Below, piece after piece: positions 12,869 to 25,060 of a stretch of 64,000 nt of DNA; the first letter of the stretch is position 1, and each line of letters opens with the position of its first letter. The stretch is from positions 33,607,884-33,671,883 of the forward strand of contig CM074200.1 in assembly GCA_037179385.1 (NCBI GenBank), read 5' to 3'. Both the position numbers and the translations under genes were made by a program. Under the pieces are notes generated by a model. It was not told the DNA's origin. It saw only the letters and a list, made by a program, of their open reading frames with translations, and did not search any database. This stretch comes from Holothuria scabra. Taxonomy: Eukaryota; Echinodermata; Holothuroidea; Aspidochirotida; Holothuriidae.

Positions 12869-12903
12869 CCCAGATAATTGATCTTGGTGATCAATTATCT
12901 GGG
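12869..12903. repeat. Perfect 15-bp inverted repeat (hairpin)
   Basis: Arms CCCAGATAATTGATC and GATCAATTATCTGGG are separated by TTGGT. A second small inverted pair (CCTGGTGAA/TTCACCAGG, about 12923-12941) follows. No gene end is recognised next to it, so a terminator role is not supported. Confidence 0.8.
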
Positions 12904-13275
12904 TGGCATGCTGACCCGGTTCCTGGTGAAAATTCACCAGGGCTTCTAGAGTTCCTTTTTATGAATGTGGTCTCTAGTATTTGGTGAGTTTTCTCCCACA
13001 AATCGTCAAAAGGTCATATCTAGTGGAAGCACTAACTGCTTCAATTACTGACGTAGCATCCACGAGTAGTAAGTTTCTCCCATCGGCACTTGGTTGGGAA
13101 AACTGATTTTTTAACCCTGAAGAAAGCATAAATTACGTCCTTTGGGAGGTTTTTGAAAAACACTCGTCTCCATAAAAGTAAGTATTCAAAAAGTTTTTAA
13201 TAAAGTCTTTTGGCTGGGAGGGTCACGTCTGGTATGTCCTTTTTTCAACAAGTATGAACTATTTAAGGCAGACAG

Positions 13276-13450
13276 CAGCGTGAAGTCGAGTCCTGGGAGT
13301 CTGAGTCACGAGTTCGGAAACTTTAAAATGTTAAAAACTCGAGTCGGGACTTGGACTCGAGTCCCTGCTTTCTTCATGGGGAAAATCAACCTCTCTGACC
13401 GATTTCTTCATATTCTAAACTCAAAGGTCCGAGTCCGGACTCTACTACAG
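13276..13450. mobile_element. Old hAT-type MITE ('GACTCGAGTC' family)
   Basis: Rich in GTCGAGTCC/GGACTCGAGTC motifs, starting CAGCGTGAAGTCGAGTCC and ending GAGTCCGGACTCTACTACAG. It resembles the better preserved copy at 39632-39816. Flanking octamers GCAGACAG and CCCGACAG agree at 6 of 8 positions. Confidence 0.5.
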
Positions 13451-15141
13451 CCCGACAGTTAGTGTTCTGTCTTGTTGAACTTTTGGGGGGGGGGGGGGGT
13501 AGAGAAGTAGAACTACAATCGGTCCTGCATTGAAGTTACTGAATGCAAATTAAATAACTTTGTTGATTTGTTACAAACCAGGGCAAAGCTACCATCAGTG
13601 TAATTGTGGCATGAAGTTGACATGATAAGGCAACGAAACCAGTTAAAATTCAGACGGGGAGTTTTTAGAACTATAGTCTCCCTTATTCAAAGTATCATAT
13701 GAATAACTAACCGGAGGTGTCGATGGTGTAGCCAGCTTAACAGAACAAAATAAAAAGAAGTTATATGTAAGACGGAAATTTCTGCGTCTAGACGTCATGC
13801 TTTTTATATGTAAAAGTACATGCTCAACAACAACTTCCAACAACCAATTTTGGGTTCAGCAACAAGTTATTAAATAACAAAAAGCCAAAACCAATGGTTC
13901 GGGTAATTTTGATTCAATTAAAAATTAGGTCACACCTTCTCTAAAATCAATCAACCTTTTTTACCTCCAGTGAAAGTGCTGCATATCAAACTTTTCTCGA
14001 AAGGTCATTTCTGAACCACTTTTGGATCTGCGGTTGTTTCGTTCTTTAAAAAATGGAAATGTTTAACTTGATACAGCGATAGATTTAACAGAATATTTCT
14101 GCTTATAGAGGGGGTGGCCGTAGAAGAATCGAATATTGCCTGCCGCAGCTGTTATTAAAATAATAATTCGTCTCTGTCAGCCTTATAATGAGACGCATAG
14201 TGCGATCATATAACGCCTTAGGCCATGACTTTTAGAATGCAGGAAATTTGCTATTGCTTTACGGTGTAAACTCACTTTTTTGGGTGTTTTCAAGTAAAAT
14301 ATTGATTGTAAGGGTAACTGAGATCGCCTGAAGATGTATTACCTAGTCGGTAACTATTTTAATGTCTTATTATAAAACATATTCTCCTATCTATGAGAAG
14401 TTTGCCTGCACATTTGGAGTTGAACATCGGATATGGGTCGGTTCATACCTTAAATGTTGTACCGGTTAAATTTCAATACATTACGCGTGATATGAAAACC
14501 GAGAACAGCAACCATATGTCGTTCACAAAATTTTAATTATGCCACGCCGTTGGGGAAAGGTTCAAATTGAAGAAAAAAAACTTGTCAGTTCCTTAAAACT
14601 TTTTCAAGTTAAGCAAATATGTGTTAACACTTTAAAACAGGGGACTGGAGTGAGGGGTGGTTTGCTAGGAACAGTGTTCTCTAAAAATGAATAAATTTAC
14701 CAATAAGCACAATTTGGAACGTTTAACGTTAAGTACATGCTTCCTTTCCATGGCCTGGAGACTTGGTGTTTAGCATCTCATTTTAGTTTAGTGTTCAGCA
14801 TCAGGTATTTCAGCATCAGGTATTTCAGCATCGGAATGTCTTTGCTCGATTGCTAGGGCGAGTTATGCCAAAGACTTCTCAGGAGCAATGGAGTGTAGGC
14901 ATAACATTCCCGTAATCCACAATTGTAGAAAGGCAGTGGGGCCGTTACATTAAACCAGAAGTTCAACTGATCCATTCATTTCGACAAAAACTAAACAAAC
15001 CTCCCCACGCACCATCGATTATGAGCGTGGTTAGACATGAAGTATAGGGAAATCGGTGCCTTGACTTCTAGACAAATCTGTTTTCATTGTCCCCTCTTCC
15101 TGGCAGTGGCGTAACTAGGATTTTTCCGGGGGGGGGGGGGC
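13451..15141. other. Intergenic, no gene recognised
   Basis: Contains a G15 run (about 13485-13499), a direct repeat 'cagcatcaggtattt' (about 14797 and 14812) and, at 15103-15140, the end of another 'CAGTGGCGTAACTAGG' G-tract repeat. No convincing exon was seen. Confidence 0.4.
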
Positions 15142-16496
15142 AAAGGTATGAAATTTGCCCAAAACTTTTCCCGGTCAATGTGTATGTATTTCATATAAAA
15201 TATGCAAACTTACAAGTATAACAACATTACCATGTCATTTTGTAATATTACCTGCATTTTAATCTTAAAGTATAACATAGAGCAATCGGAAATAACAAAG
15301 TATATTATTTTGGTAAACTGGTATCTGGTTTATTTGTATGTACTAAAGCAATGGCGTACGCAGGATTTCTCTGAAGGGGGAGGGGCATGCAGTATGGTCT
15401 AAGTAGAGGGGTGTCCGGAAATTTTTTGACGTTTTCAAGGAGCCTACATGCAAAATGGTTCAAGATTTTCGAATTTGACGGGAACAGTTTTAAAAGTTGA
15501 ATCGTGGTGGTTCATGAGGATAAAACTGAAACTTTTGTGTCTGTACATGCTCTGTACATGCTTTTGCCATTTATGCTACCTTACGAAGTAAAAACTTGTC
15601 ATTAAATTTGCACACTTTTAGAAGTTCAGATAAAAGAGCATTGATGGTTATTTGTGGTTTTCCTTGGCCACAAAATGTTATTTTGTCATAATGAATATCT
15701 ACGCGGAGCGCCACCATTGGTTGGCGCGGAACGTAAAGAAAATTTCGAAAAATCAGACCCCTCAGATGGTCAAAATAGCGTATTTATGCTTGTAAAGAGA
15801 ATCTAAACATGAAGTCTTTTTATCGATGCCACCAGTGGGAAACAGAGTCTACCTTTTTAAGTAAAAATTGGAATTTGACAGAATTTGCCTAGGTCTATTT
15901 GTAGGAATAAAAAAAATTGGCATCACTGAAAGACCTTGCAGGGACAACCCTTCCCCTTTGAAAAATTTTGAAAAATTGGGTGTCCTTATTAGCAATCTGG
16001 TACCACATATGCTATCTTTTGAAGTAAAATCTGTGTTAATAAAGTTAGACTACGTATTTTTAAGAACAAAGAAAAAATGGCATCTGTGGGGGGGGGGGGG
16101 TGGCCCAATGGTCTCCCCTTCACACGCCACTAAGGAGGCCAAATAGTGGCTCGATCACACAGGATATCCTGTGAGAAAAGCAGTCTGATATGTGTAGAAG
16201 GGTACAAGGTATTCATCGTCCATTTATTGTTACACTTAAAGTGAGCAGAAAGCTATTTTCCCGAATTAGCTTGTAAGTCTCCAAGGATTAGGCTTAGAAA
16301 CAAAATATCCCGTTAATTCTAATTTCTAGATTAACTTTAAGTTTATCGTTTGCCATGGATTGTTTCAGCCCGATCCATCGTTATGTACACACAGTAAAAT
16401 CGTACAGCTACTGCTAGCTTGTAGAAGAACATAACAACCTCGGGGTCTACGGTAGTGACTTGTCAGTTTTCACATCCTTTTACTGATGAATTCCCC
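15142..16496 (+). repeat. 1.4-kb repeat, copy 1 (inverted relative to 52689-54180)
   Basis: Almost the whole segment can be matched to the reverse complement of 52689-54180. Shared stretches include 'atgtatttcatataaaatatgcaaa', 'caggatatcctgtg' and 'cctcggggtctacg.tagtgacttgtcagtttt'. Inside both copies, at the same place, lies a nested element (here about 15350-16128) with ends like GGCGTACGCAGGATTTCTCT and a G-tract. Confidence 0.85.
15350..16128. mobile_element. Nested G-tract TIR element inside the 1.4-kb repeat
   Basis: The left end is AATGGCGTACGCAGGATTTC with a G-rich stretch; the right end is a G12 tract, 'cccaatggtctcc' and CACACGCCACT. The ends are inverted (GTGGCGTnnG). It contains the short near-palindrome GCGCCACCATTGGTTGGCGC at about 15710. 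No transposase reading frame was found; non-autonomous. Confidence 0.6.
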
Positions 16497-17300
16497 AAGT
16501 ATCACCTGAATAACAGCTTCCTGTGCACTGAAATGCACTGATCATAACCCCCGTGCGTATACAAGCACAAGAGAACATTCAATCTGCTACGCGACGAGGA
16601 TATTTCTGTGGAACGCGAATTGGGCCGGTTCATGCGACACTGACGAAATCTGAGTTAATTTGTTGCATGAAAATACGAATTATGTATGAGAAATGTCTCA
16701 CAATCTCTTATTCTAACAAAAATTTTGAGAAATTTTTGTGAAATTTTTCCAGGGTGGGCAACTTGCCCCCCTGCCCCCCCCCCCAGTAGCTACGCCACTG
16801 CTTCCTGGGACATTAGGAAAAAATCCAATGGAAGCCGGCAACGTTGTGCCTCTTTAAACAGAAAATGGTGACTGTGATATTAAGTGGAGGTCTGTAGTAT
16901 GTGTATCTATAGTCTTTTCTGAGCATATCTATGCCTTCCTTACTACTAGCCTATCATAAGCATTTTTTGTATTTTTCTCAGGGGGAATTTGCTGGGTAAA
17001 AGTTTTGGGGGAGTAAGACCCCATAACCCAACACATTCTTAGAATTATCTAAGAATCTCTACCGGGAAAGTTGTTTTATCGTCTGAACAAGGGCATGTGT
17101 ATAGTCAAGTTATTAAATTAGACGCAGTGTATAGGATATGTATATAACGGAGACTAGCCGACCAGTGAGCTAGTGCATGTAAGAGATGGTTACTCCCCAA
17201 TATTTCGATGTCTCATTTTTTGAGTCTTTATTTTCTGATATTTCTTCGTTGAATGTGATGATTAGGTTAGTTACAATTGGATAAGGTTTTATTCTTCACT
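16497..17300. other. Intergenic with a G-tract repeat fragment
   Basis: A 'cccccccccccagtagctacgccactgc' fragment at about 16770-16801 belongs to the G-tract repeat group. No gene recognised. Confidence 0.4.
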
Positions 17301-17305
17301 CTGTA

Positions 17306-17540
17306 AAAAATTGGTTCAAGTCGGGCTGGTCACGGCTCTTTTTTCCAGTTGTGTCTCACTGGCTTGTTTTCCCTACTCGGATCATATATGTGCTGAGTAC
17401 CATTAAGCAAAGGCCAGTAGGCCTATGTAGGTTCCTTTTTACACGTTTTTCGTATGATCGTGTCGGAATCGAACTCCAGACTTCCATAGTGCAAGTCAGA
17501 TGTTCTAACCAGCTTGACCATGCAGTCCGTGATTATTCTA
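17306..17540 (-). mobile_element. tRNA-headed SINE, copy 1
   Basis: On the minus strand the sequence starts with a tRNA-like head of about 65 bp. It has an A-box-like TGGTCAAGCTGGTTAGAAC and a B-box-like GGAGTTCGATTCC, the two internal Pol III promoter elements. The body includes 'tagggaaaacaagccagtg', 'acaactggaaaa' and 'ccgacttgaaccaatt', which recur at 28103-28310. The head does not keep a full tRNA cloverleaf, so it is a SINE and not a tRNA gene. Confidence 0.72.
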
Positions 17541-17657
17541 ACGCGTTTACGTGTGTCGAAGCATAGAAAGTCGAAACATGATATCCCTATATTACCTTTA
17601 ACGCTGATCCAACCCCTATGCTAACACTATTCTCAATATGAAACTGTCGATGTGTGA

Positions 17658-17986
17658 CGCTCTAAAGTGAACAAAATCTTTTTCTAATAGTGTGAAATTT
17701 GTGAATTCACTCCATTAGAGTGTCAATTCGCTCCAAGATGAGTGAAAATTACCCCAAGAAGAACGAAATAGACCCCAGAAAGCATGAATAGTGGAAATTC
17801 GCTATCCCACGAGTGCATGCAATTACCACTCTCTTTACAGTGATCAAAGTAGGCTAGGGAACTTTACTCTTTTTGGAGTGAATTTCACTTTTCTTGGAGT
17901 GAATTAGCGCTCTAATGGAATTAATTCCCACTTTTCACTCTTTTAGAGAGTGACTAAGTCCACTCTTTTGATTTTAGAGTGAAGCG
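17658..17986. mobile_element. MITE-like hairpin with repeated 'GGAGTGAA' motifs
   Basis: Left half 'ttcactccattagagtg', right half 'ttggagtgaattagcgctctaatgg'. The two halves are imperfect inverted copies over about 80 bp each, ending near ACGCTCTAAA and TTTAGAGTGAAGCG. Superfamily not assigned; similar in style to 8143-8347. Confidence 0.5.
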
Positions 17987-18000
17987 TTGGCCCACTGTTA

Positions 18001-19989
18001 GTCGGATGGGACTTGTGACACACCAATAGGAATGTGTTGTATAGTGCCATTATAGTTATTACACCTTTCCCTGGTTTGCAAACTCCGCGAACTGACTGCT
18101 TATGTTGAGATTCCGGTTTTCGTCAGTCAAGTGACGTTGATAGTACACGAGAGCCTTGTTGTCGGACTCTCTATACGTACTGTATATATGCAGACAATGT
18201 AAACTGATTTCTTCGGGAGTCTCTTGTGAACAATTGTCAAACTATAATGACTTCAATTAGGGCGTATATTATTGCGAAAGGTTTGATTAAGATTTCTGTC
18301 TTAAAGTAGAACCGCGGTGAAGCGAGAATAACTGCACCCAAACCAAAAGAGCAGGACAATCGAAGGCTGGGCTAGCAACAGTAACTTGGTAAGCACACTC
18401 AACAATTCCGCGAAATTGCGAAGCACGTAGCAATCGCGCTGTATAACGTTAGACTAGTTGAATTCAACCATTTTAACAAACGACTGTAACGGCTCATCAA
18501 ACGAGTGTATTATACAATATTTATCAGTAACTATATGGTCGTTCAAAATTTTAGGAAGCCCACCTTGCGCAATGAAGTAGGTGTTGCTATTTTACTGTAT
18601 CGATTGTATTCTCTGTTAGGGTTAGGGATTAGGATAGGAATTAGGGTTATCGTTAGCCAGTTAGGAATTTCTAGTTTAACAGTGCGCTTCGCCCTTTCAC
18701 TTTCATTAACAGGAAGTGTAAATAAATTGAAAGTAATTACCACACTTGGCCACAAATAAGTTATCCAGCTAGCGTTACTCATGCAAGAAAACGGTTTCAT
18801 ATAGTGTTAAAATTAACTAAAAAAGTGTAAAAGGTCGAGTCAAGTTCTACCTAATTGTCCAGACAAATGCGGGAATCTTGTCAAGTATTTCAATGTTGGA
18901 ATCAACAACTGAAACAACCGTGGAACAACCACGTCTGGATTTTGTGAGTTTGGTCACTTGCCTTAGGCCCTATTTCAAAGTCGTGTTCTTAACGCAGTAA
19001 ACTAGTACAGATTTAATCGTCAGAAGGCTGCATGAATGGCTGCATGACTGAATATGAAATGACAGTCAGAATTAACAGACCGATTTAAATAGATCTGGGA
19101 ATCTGACATTTTGATGATGTGACCTTATAGTCTGTACTCTTTTTTTTATTGAATGGAACGCACGCCATACACCATTATCGCTGAATGCATCAATGATGCC
19201 CATTTAGGGAGAAATGATTTCATGAGTTTCGGAGGAAAGCGTTCGATACAAATCGAGGTTGAATATGGCATTTTCTAGTCTTTTACTATTCTTTACCCTA
19301 TATTGTCTACATGCTATGGTAATTCGAATGCGGTGAATGCTGTTTCTCCAGAAGCTTGGCTAGTTCACCCCCTTCTTTTAAACCCAATGCCAGTTGAAGC
19401 TGCTGTACGAGGTCAGGAAGTTTTTAAAAGTCATTGTGAGTGATGGACGGGGCTGCCGAATTTCATGGGAACTGACATCTAATTGGTTGGGCGAAACAGT
19501 TTGTTGATATGATTTTACATGCATACAATGGTGTCAATGATGTGGCAGGGTTATACAAAATTTGAGACTGGGACAGTGAAACTCACTGTAAATACCGGTA
19601 CTGACGCGGAACGAGCCGCTAGAGGATTTTTCTTTTTTGCAAAAATACACCTAAATTTTCAGGAAACGGCGTTACCAAAACTGCCAGCTCAAGATGGCAT
19701 TTTTTCGTATGTTTCATGTTCCTGGACTTTTCAAAAAGACATTTCTTTGACACAATAAATAACCTTCGAAAAATTGTAAATTCTGAGACAGGAATGTATT
19801 ATATTGTGGACGGTAGTTTTTCAAATGTAAATTTATTCTGATAATATAGTTGGAAGGAAACTCAATAAAAAATGATTATAAAGGAGGGAACAGTTCGCTC
19901 TTGTGGCGGCACAGAATGACCATGATACTATTTATTTGAAGTGTAGTACTTTAAAGTGGAATCAACTGCCATTGTATTTAGTGCTCAGA
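18001..19989. other. Intergenic, no gene recognised
   Basis: Only short open frames with no recognisable domain. A short telomere-like stretch 'gttagggttagggattagg' at about 18617 is too short and irregular to be an interstitial telomere. Confidence 0.4.
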
Positions 19990-21010
19990 ATAAGCAATAG
20001 TGTAGCAGGTCTGCCAAGGTCCCCAGCGGAAGGCGGCATTTCGAAGCTCCGACAAAGGCGATAAGTTAGGCTCGATAGGATGTTTCTTGGCATAATTAGA
20101 GAAGTGCGTAGCGCGCCGAAATTGTGTCTTTCAATTTAGCAAATGTATTAAATTTCGGAGCTTGTTTTAAGGGAAATTTGAATTTTTGAATGAAACTTAG
20201 CTTTTCGTAAGGATCATTAAAAATTCGGGGTTTTTACTGAAGAACCCACCCTTCATATGAGCAAAATAAAAAAAATTGTGCGTGCGAAAGCTGAAATTCG
20301 CTTGGGGTTTACTCATTGTATGCATAGTAGGACTGCGTGTACGTACTGAGGCTCGCAGACGAAACTGGAAACCAACCAGAAAATTTTTACCTTTTTGACT
20401 CAAGAGAATATTGGAATGAAAGTGAAAGAAACCTGTCTTCCTATTCGTAAGGTGTTGTTATGTCTTTCAAGAGTAAAATTAAGTAAAAGATCGGGGTTGA
20501 CCGAAGTCGGATTGGGTTTTTATTCTTCAAATTGACGAGGTATCCATCGAAATTGAAAAGCTTCCCGCAAATCTTTTGTCATTTGTAACGAATACTTCAA
20601 AATGTGAAGTTTATATTGGGGTTTTATGACATATTTGGGGGTTTTATGGTAACATCTGCCTTCTTATGCGGAAAATCAAGTAGGTCGTTGGGCGATTTGT
20701 AGCTTGTTGGGGTTACTGAATATCATTTGTTATTTGTTGGGATTACTGAATACCAACAAGCATATTAAGGCCCTCGTACGGTATTGGAAAATTTCCCAAA
20801 AAAGTTTTGCTACGGTACTCCTTAACATATATTTGAAGTCTCATATTGACCTTGCAGGGAAGTGTTATTCCAAATAACAGCCCCTATTATTGACAAAGGT
20901 GTACGTTAGCGTTTCAGTTTTAGGGGAGGCAGAACACTTTTTTTACCCCGAGAAATGTAATCCTGCCGTAAAGGCTGTTTTAGCGAGGACCCTCAATTGG
21001 CCCGGAGCTT
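19990..21010 (+). repeat. Dispersed repeat family R, copy 1
   Basis: Shares a long ordered set of phrases with 23910-24440 and with the reverse complement of about 56030-57120. Examples are 'aagctccgacaaaggcgataa', 'aagaacccacccttcatatgagcaaaat', 'gcgaaagctgaaattc.cttgggg' and 'aaggccctcgtacggtattg'. At least 1 kb long. No coding potential recognised; probably a non-autonomous transposable element. Confidence 0.7.
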
Positions 21011-22774
21011 GCAGAAAATTTTGAATATTTGGAACTCCCGGACAGCTGGAAATGACATTTCCCAGGGTCTTTAATAGAAAACTCAACAACATGCTACCAT
21101 AAGTGATAGAAAATTTGGCAGATAAAATACGCTACTCTTATTGGATTTTAAAGCTTTCAGTGAATAATAATTCAATAATAATTCTCCATATTTCCCTTTT
21201 CGAAAAATAGTTTGTAAGGCATGCATTTTTCTGCTAAGTATTTTTGGACCAAAACACCTATATATAAGTAAAGTGCAACCACTTGGGTGGCCCGAAGTGT
21301 ACAATCAAGAAAAAAGGGGGACCCTCAAACAAACGGCAATGGCAGTCCCTAGACTCATACATAGATATGAAGGAGTCGTTGTTATAGAAAACCAAACTAC
21401 TTGCTAAGTTATCAGAAAACTGTGAGATAAAAGGACCCCTTCCCAGGGCCGTGGCCAGGGCGCGACGTTTTTTTTTTTGGGGGGGGGGAGATTAGTGATC
21501 GCCGTCCTGGGGGAGTGGTCTATCTGAGAGGTCTAAGATGCAAAATAGTGGACTTTTTGACATAAATTTACTGTTACAAATGACACAGTGGCATGATTAG
21601 ATATGTGCGGTACCGGTGGATTGCTCAAGTTGTTTGTGTGTGTGTTCAATTTTTCCATAGCAATAAAATTTCAACCCACACTTTGAATTTTTTGGAGGGG
21701 AGCACGTGCGACCCCTCCCGTGGCTATGTGCCTGCCCCTTTCATTAGATGAAGTGTTATTGTGTCTTTTCGGGGGAAAACTATACATCGGGATTGAAAAA
21801 AGTTTGCTTTTTTACTCGATTTCGAAACTTGGTTGCATTGAATTTCAAGGTCCTCTGAATTGATAAAATTTTCTATGTTACTGCCTGAAATCCTGAATCT
21901 GAGTTATTTTACTTCCAACGTCTTTAAAAATATTTTCAAGTTACAAGATGGGTTCAAATAGGTTTTCAGTCAGACTTATGTGGAAACATTTTCACAGTTT
22001 ATTATTATGCCTAAGTAGACACAGCTTGGCCGATTTTCGTTACGATTGCTCGAATTCGGCTGTCATGGGAGGACAGATATACTTGAGCAACCTCTCGAAC
22101 GTTGGTGAAATCCCAGAACCCCTTTTCAACCTTCTCAGGAATATTTGACCATTTTGAATAAAGGGTTTTCAAGGTGACAGTATGAAGTGCGACTGAGATT
22201 TGTTCCAAAAACAGTCCGATTTTGTCCCAAATCGTTGTAATCATTTTGTAATCATTTCTATATTTTTGAAAATTTAAATTTGAATATCGTTTCTTCGGGC
22301 AAAGTTTATCAAAATGTGGGGGCAATCGGTCCTCGTACACCTAAGTATATTAAAGGATTTTTATGTCAGAAAAAAGGAAAATGGCCTTATTTGCAGAGGA
22401 GAATTGAAAAAATGGAATCACCAGGATCTAAGATTTATCTACCCAAAATCAAGAATGAAGTTGTTTGAGGATCACTTTTAATCGTTGGGTGAAAATGGAA
22501 AAATTACTTTGAAAATCTAGCGCTTATATTGGAAAAATAGATTTTTAAGTTAAATTAGAAATTGTAAGGGTTTCATTGAGTTGGGTTGAGTAGGTTGGGT
22601 TGGGTTGGTTGGTTGGTTGGTTAGATTGAGTTTTGCGGCTCAGTTTCCAACCTATTGGTTCCAGTGGAGCCGGTAACGGCCTCTTTTCCATTTTCCGTTT
22701 AATTGAAGAATATGGTCTCCAAGTTAGCAAAATCAAGGAGATCATTGGGAGGGGGAATGGAGTTATAGCACTTA
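21011..22774. other. Intergenic with G-tract repeat fragment and short open frames
   Basis: A G-tract repeat piece ('agggccgtggccagggcgcgacg', G10) lies at about 21440-21490. A 109-codon minus-strand open frame at 22340-22011 has no recognised domain. A (GGTT)n/(GGGTT)n microsatellite lies at about 22575-22622. Confidence 0.4.
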
Positions 22775-22920
22775 CCCTGCCCTCCGACTTGACCTTCTTC
22801 CTGAAGGGGGCAAGTCTTACCTGAAGGGTACCCGCTGGCGTAACCCTTGCGGTGCAGGGGAACACGCCAGTGAACCACTTCTAGAGGCTGAAAGACCGTG
22901 ACCAGTCCCACTTAGACCAT
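22775..22920 (-). other. GC-rich stretch with two strong minus-strand donor sites
   Basis: Compared with its surroundings this stretch is GC-rich and open in two minus-strand frames. On the minus strand it has two good donor sequences, TTCAG|GTAAGA (near 22818) and GGCAGG|GTAAGTG (near 22778). It could be an unassigned first exon. No protein family was recognised, so this is not called a gene. Confidence 0.2.
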
Positions 22921-23219
22921 GGATAGGTTAGATGCTTGAGCAGTGAAACGTTTTGACATAACTTTGGAGTTTTAACATGTTTAAACACCACTAAAAAGGA
23001 GACTTTGTAACGTGACTATTGGGAAGGTGCACAATCTCTTCGGTCACCATAGACGCCTCAATGCAAAAATTCTACACCAAAAACCCTCTTGAAACTGGTG
23101 TCTACCACTATATGCAACCGAAAAAGAAACCAAAATGGAGACTAACAATGCAGGGCCTATTCAAATCGAATCTCAAAATATTTCTACACATTGGCGTACG
23201 CTTTTATTATTTCTTTTTT

Positions 23220-23420
23220 TTTGGGGGGGGGGGGGGGGTCAGGAAGGAAAGCTTTGTTGCGAGCGAAGATCCAAACTCAAAATAATGACTGCTTAAACTT
23301 CCAAGACTTTCTGGCTATCTAATATGTCGCATTTTTACATTTTCTTGAATCTCCGCGCCAAATATGGTGGCGGCTCGCTAAACTTGCAAACTATGTCATC
23401 CAGGATACCGAACATGTTAA
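23220..23420. repeat. G-tract repeat fragment with 'CCGCGCC..TGGTGGCG' core
   Basis: A long G-run (about 23222-23238), then 'ctccgcgccaaatatggtggcggctcgct' at about 23352, similar to 29855-29885 and 53475-53510. Truncated. Confidence 0.5.
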
Positions 23421-23909
23421 GGACAAAATAACCTCGCCTCCAATTCCCTCAATGAAGTGTATCTAACTGTCTAATATATCGTTAAATTAGATACATTTCA
23501 GCATCTGTCCATTTCATTTTCCTTGTTTTGCTCGGACTTGCAGATAAGTCTTCGTTTGCAGAAATTTGGTCAAATGTCCCTTTCCGCACTGTCCTCTCCA
23601 AACAGGGAAACAACGAAAGGCAAAGCAGATTACAAAAAAAAACACTGACTTTGCTGATTGGCTGGTTACTTTACTAGCGACAGAGCCACCAATCCTATCT
23701 ACCCAATTTCATCGAGCTCGGATCGGATCCATGAGAAGAAAAATGTGAATTTACCCCTTCGCCATCACTTTCTTTTTAAGATTTCCAATGTACTTGATTT
23801 TAGTAAATGTTATTAGTAGCTTCAAACATCAAAGAATTCTTACCTATTTATTTAAAAATAACCATGGAAAGAGCTCAAAACTTTTTTTTTCTAAACTTAA
23901 ACAAATAAT

Positions 23910-24440
23910 TGCGCCAGGATCTTTCCCGCGGGTTGGGCAAAAGCTCCCGACAGTGGCCGAACAATTTTATGAAGCACCGACAAGGGCGATAAAAAGATGA
24001 GGAAGACAGAAAATTTCGGAAAGAAACTTTTTGGCTTCTTTTAAGTTAAAAAGAATTTGAATATTTGAGAGCCTTAACCCTTTACCGTTGTGCTCCAATC
24101 GGGGCATATTTGCGCGGCTCAGGAGTGGGCGGAAAAGCGGACGTAGCACGCCCCGCATCAACTTCCACAGGCTATTGAGCCCGTGACCTTAAACTGTCGT
24201 CTCTCTCGTTGTTGTGGCCGAATTTTCGGGTAGCTACTCGCAGTTTCGAGCTCCGCGTGAAACAGGAAAGATGGGTGATTCCAAAAGGACCCGAGCAACG
24301 GTAAAGGGTCAAGGAAACAGAATTATGAAAACGTTAGGCTTATATAGACAAAAATCTGAAAACTTGGGTTTGTTGAAGGAAACTCTGGCTGGGATCTTAA
24401 TTAAGGAACCCGCCCTTCTTATGAGTAAACTTTAGCAAAT
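23910..24440 (+). repeat. Dispersed repeat family R, copy 2, interrupted by a MITE
   Basis: Matches family R on both sides of the piggyBac-type MITE at 24078-24308. The left part includes 'gcgccaggat.tttcccg', 'aagctcccgacag' and 'gggcgataaaaa.gatga'. The right part includes 'aaggaacccgcccttcttatgagtaaa'. The MITE therefore inserted after this copy of R. Confidence 0.7.
24078..24308. mobile_element. piggyBac-type MITE, copy 1
   Basis: The element starts CCCTTTACCGTTGTGC and ends GAGCAACGGTAAAGGG, with TTAA on the left (24074-24077) and TCAA on the right. TTAA target duplication with CCC-starting TIRs is the piggyBac hallmark. Its 231 bp are an inverted, diverged copy of 40003-40248. No transposase inside. 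Confidence 0.8.
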
Positions 24441-25060
24441 AACCGAGGCAACGGAAGGTTGTTTTGATTAAAAACGTTATCCCACCAACTAAGACACCCT
24501 TAATTTTCCCGACATCCATTCCTAACAGGAAGGAGTGGCAAGTCTCCATCCCCATTCTCGTCCCCTGACTAAAACACAATTGAAAGTCGAAAGATTTATT
24601 ACTCCTGTCAATGATTTAGTAAGCGATATCTCTTTCTGGTGAAAGTTCCGTACGTCAGAAATATGAGGCCAAAGATTTAAGAAGTTGAAGTTCACACTTA
24701 AGAAAAAATCTAAGATATATAATCACACTCGAAAAATATGTAGGCTACCTCTAAGAAAAGTCTTCCATGTAGCAAACAAAGGCAACTCATAATCCAACTT
24801 CGTCTAACTTCTCTTTTTTATTAGAGTTATGAAACAATAGTTAATGTCGAAGGCATCCAACCGGTAGAGATTTTGTTCCATTCCACCAAATGGATTCAAA
24901 CAGATACCGTAAGTCTGAAATGTTCAAACAAACTTATGACACGCTTTAAAATGCTTCATTTTTGTACTTAGGCTTCATTTATTTTGAGACTTTGAAAAAG
25001 ACTTTATTTACATCCTAAACACAACTTTTGAAATTGTCTCCTCAAGATGGAATTTTACAC
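24441..25060. other. Intergenic, no gene recognised
   Basis: AT-rich sequence upstream of the U2-like sequence. I could not identify a proximal sequence element or other snRNA promoter by eye. Confidence 0.35.

Noticed and set aside
12869..12903. Transcription terminator hairpin
   Set aside because: A perfect hairpin, but there is no gene end nearby and intrinsic terminators of this form are bacterial.
17440..17540. tRNA gene
   Set aside because: A and B boxes are visible, but the arms do not pair into a full cloverleaf and the same head with the same body recurs elsewhere, so it is a SINE.
18610..18660. Interstitial telomere repeat
   Set aside because: Only two or three irregular TTAGGG-like units.
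22800..22860. U1 snRNA (because of CTTACCTG)
   Set aside because: Only the 5' splice-site-pairing word matches; none of the U1 stem-loop sequences follow.
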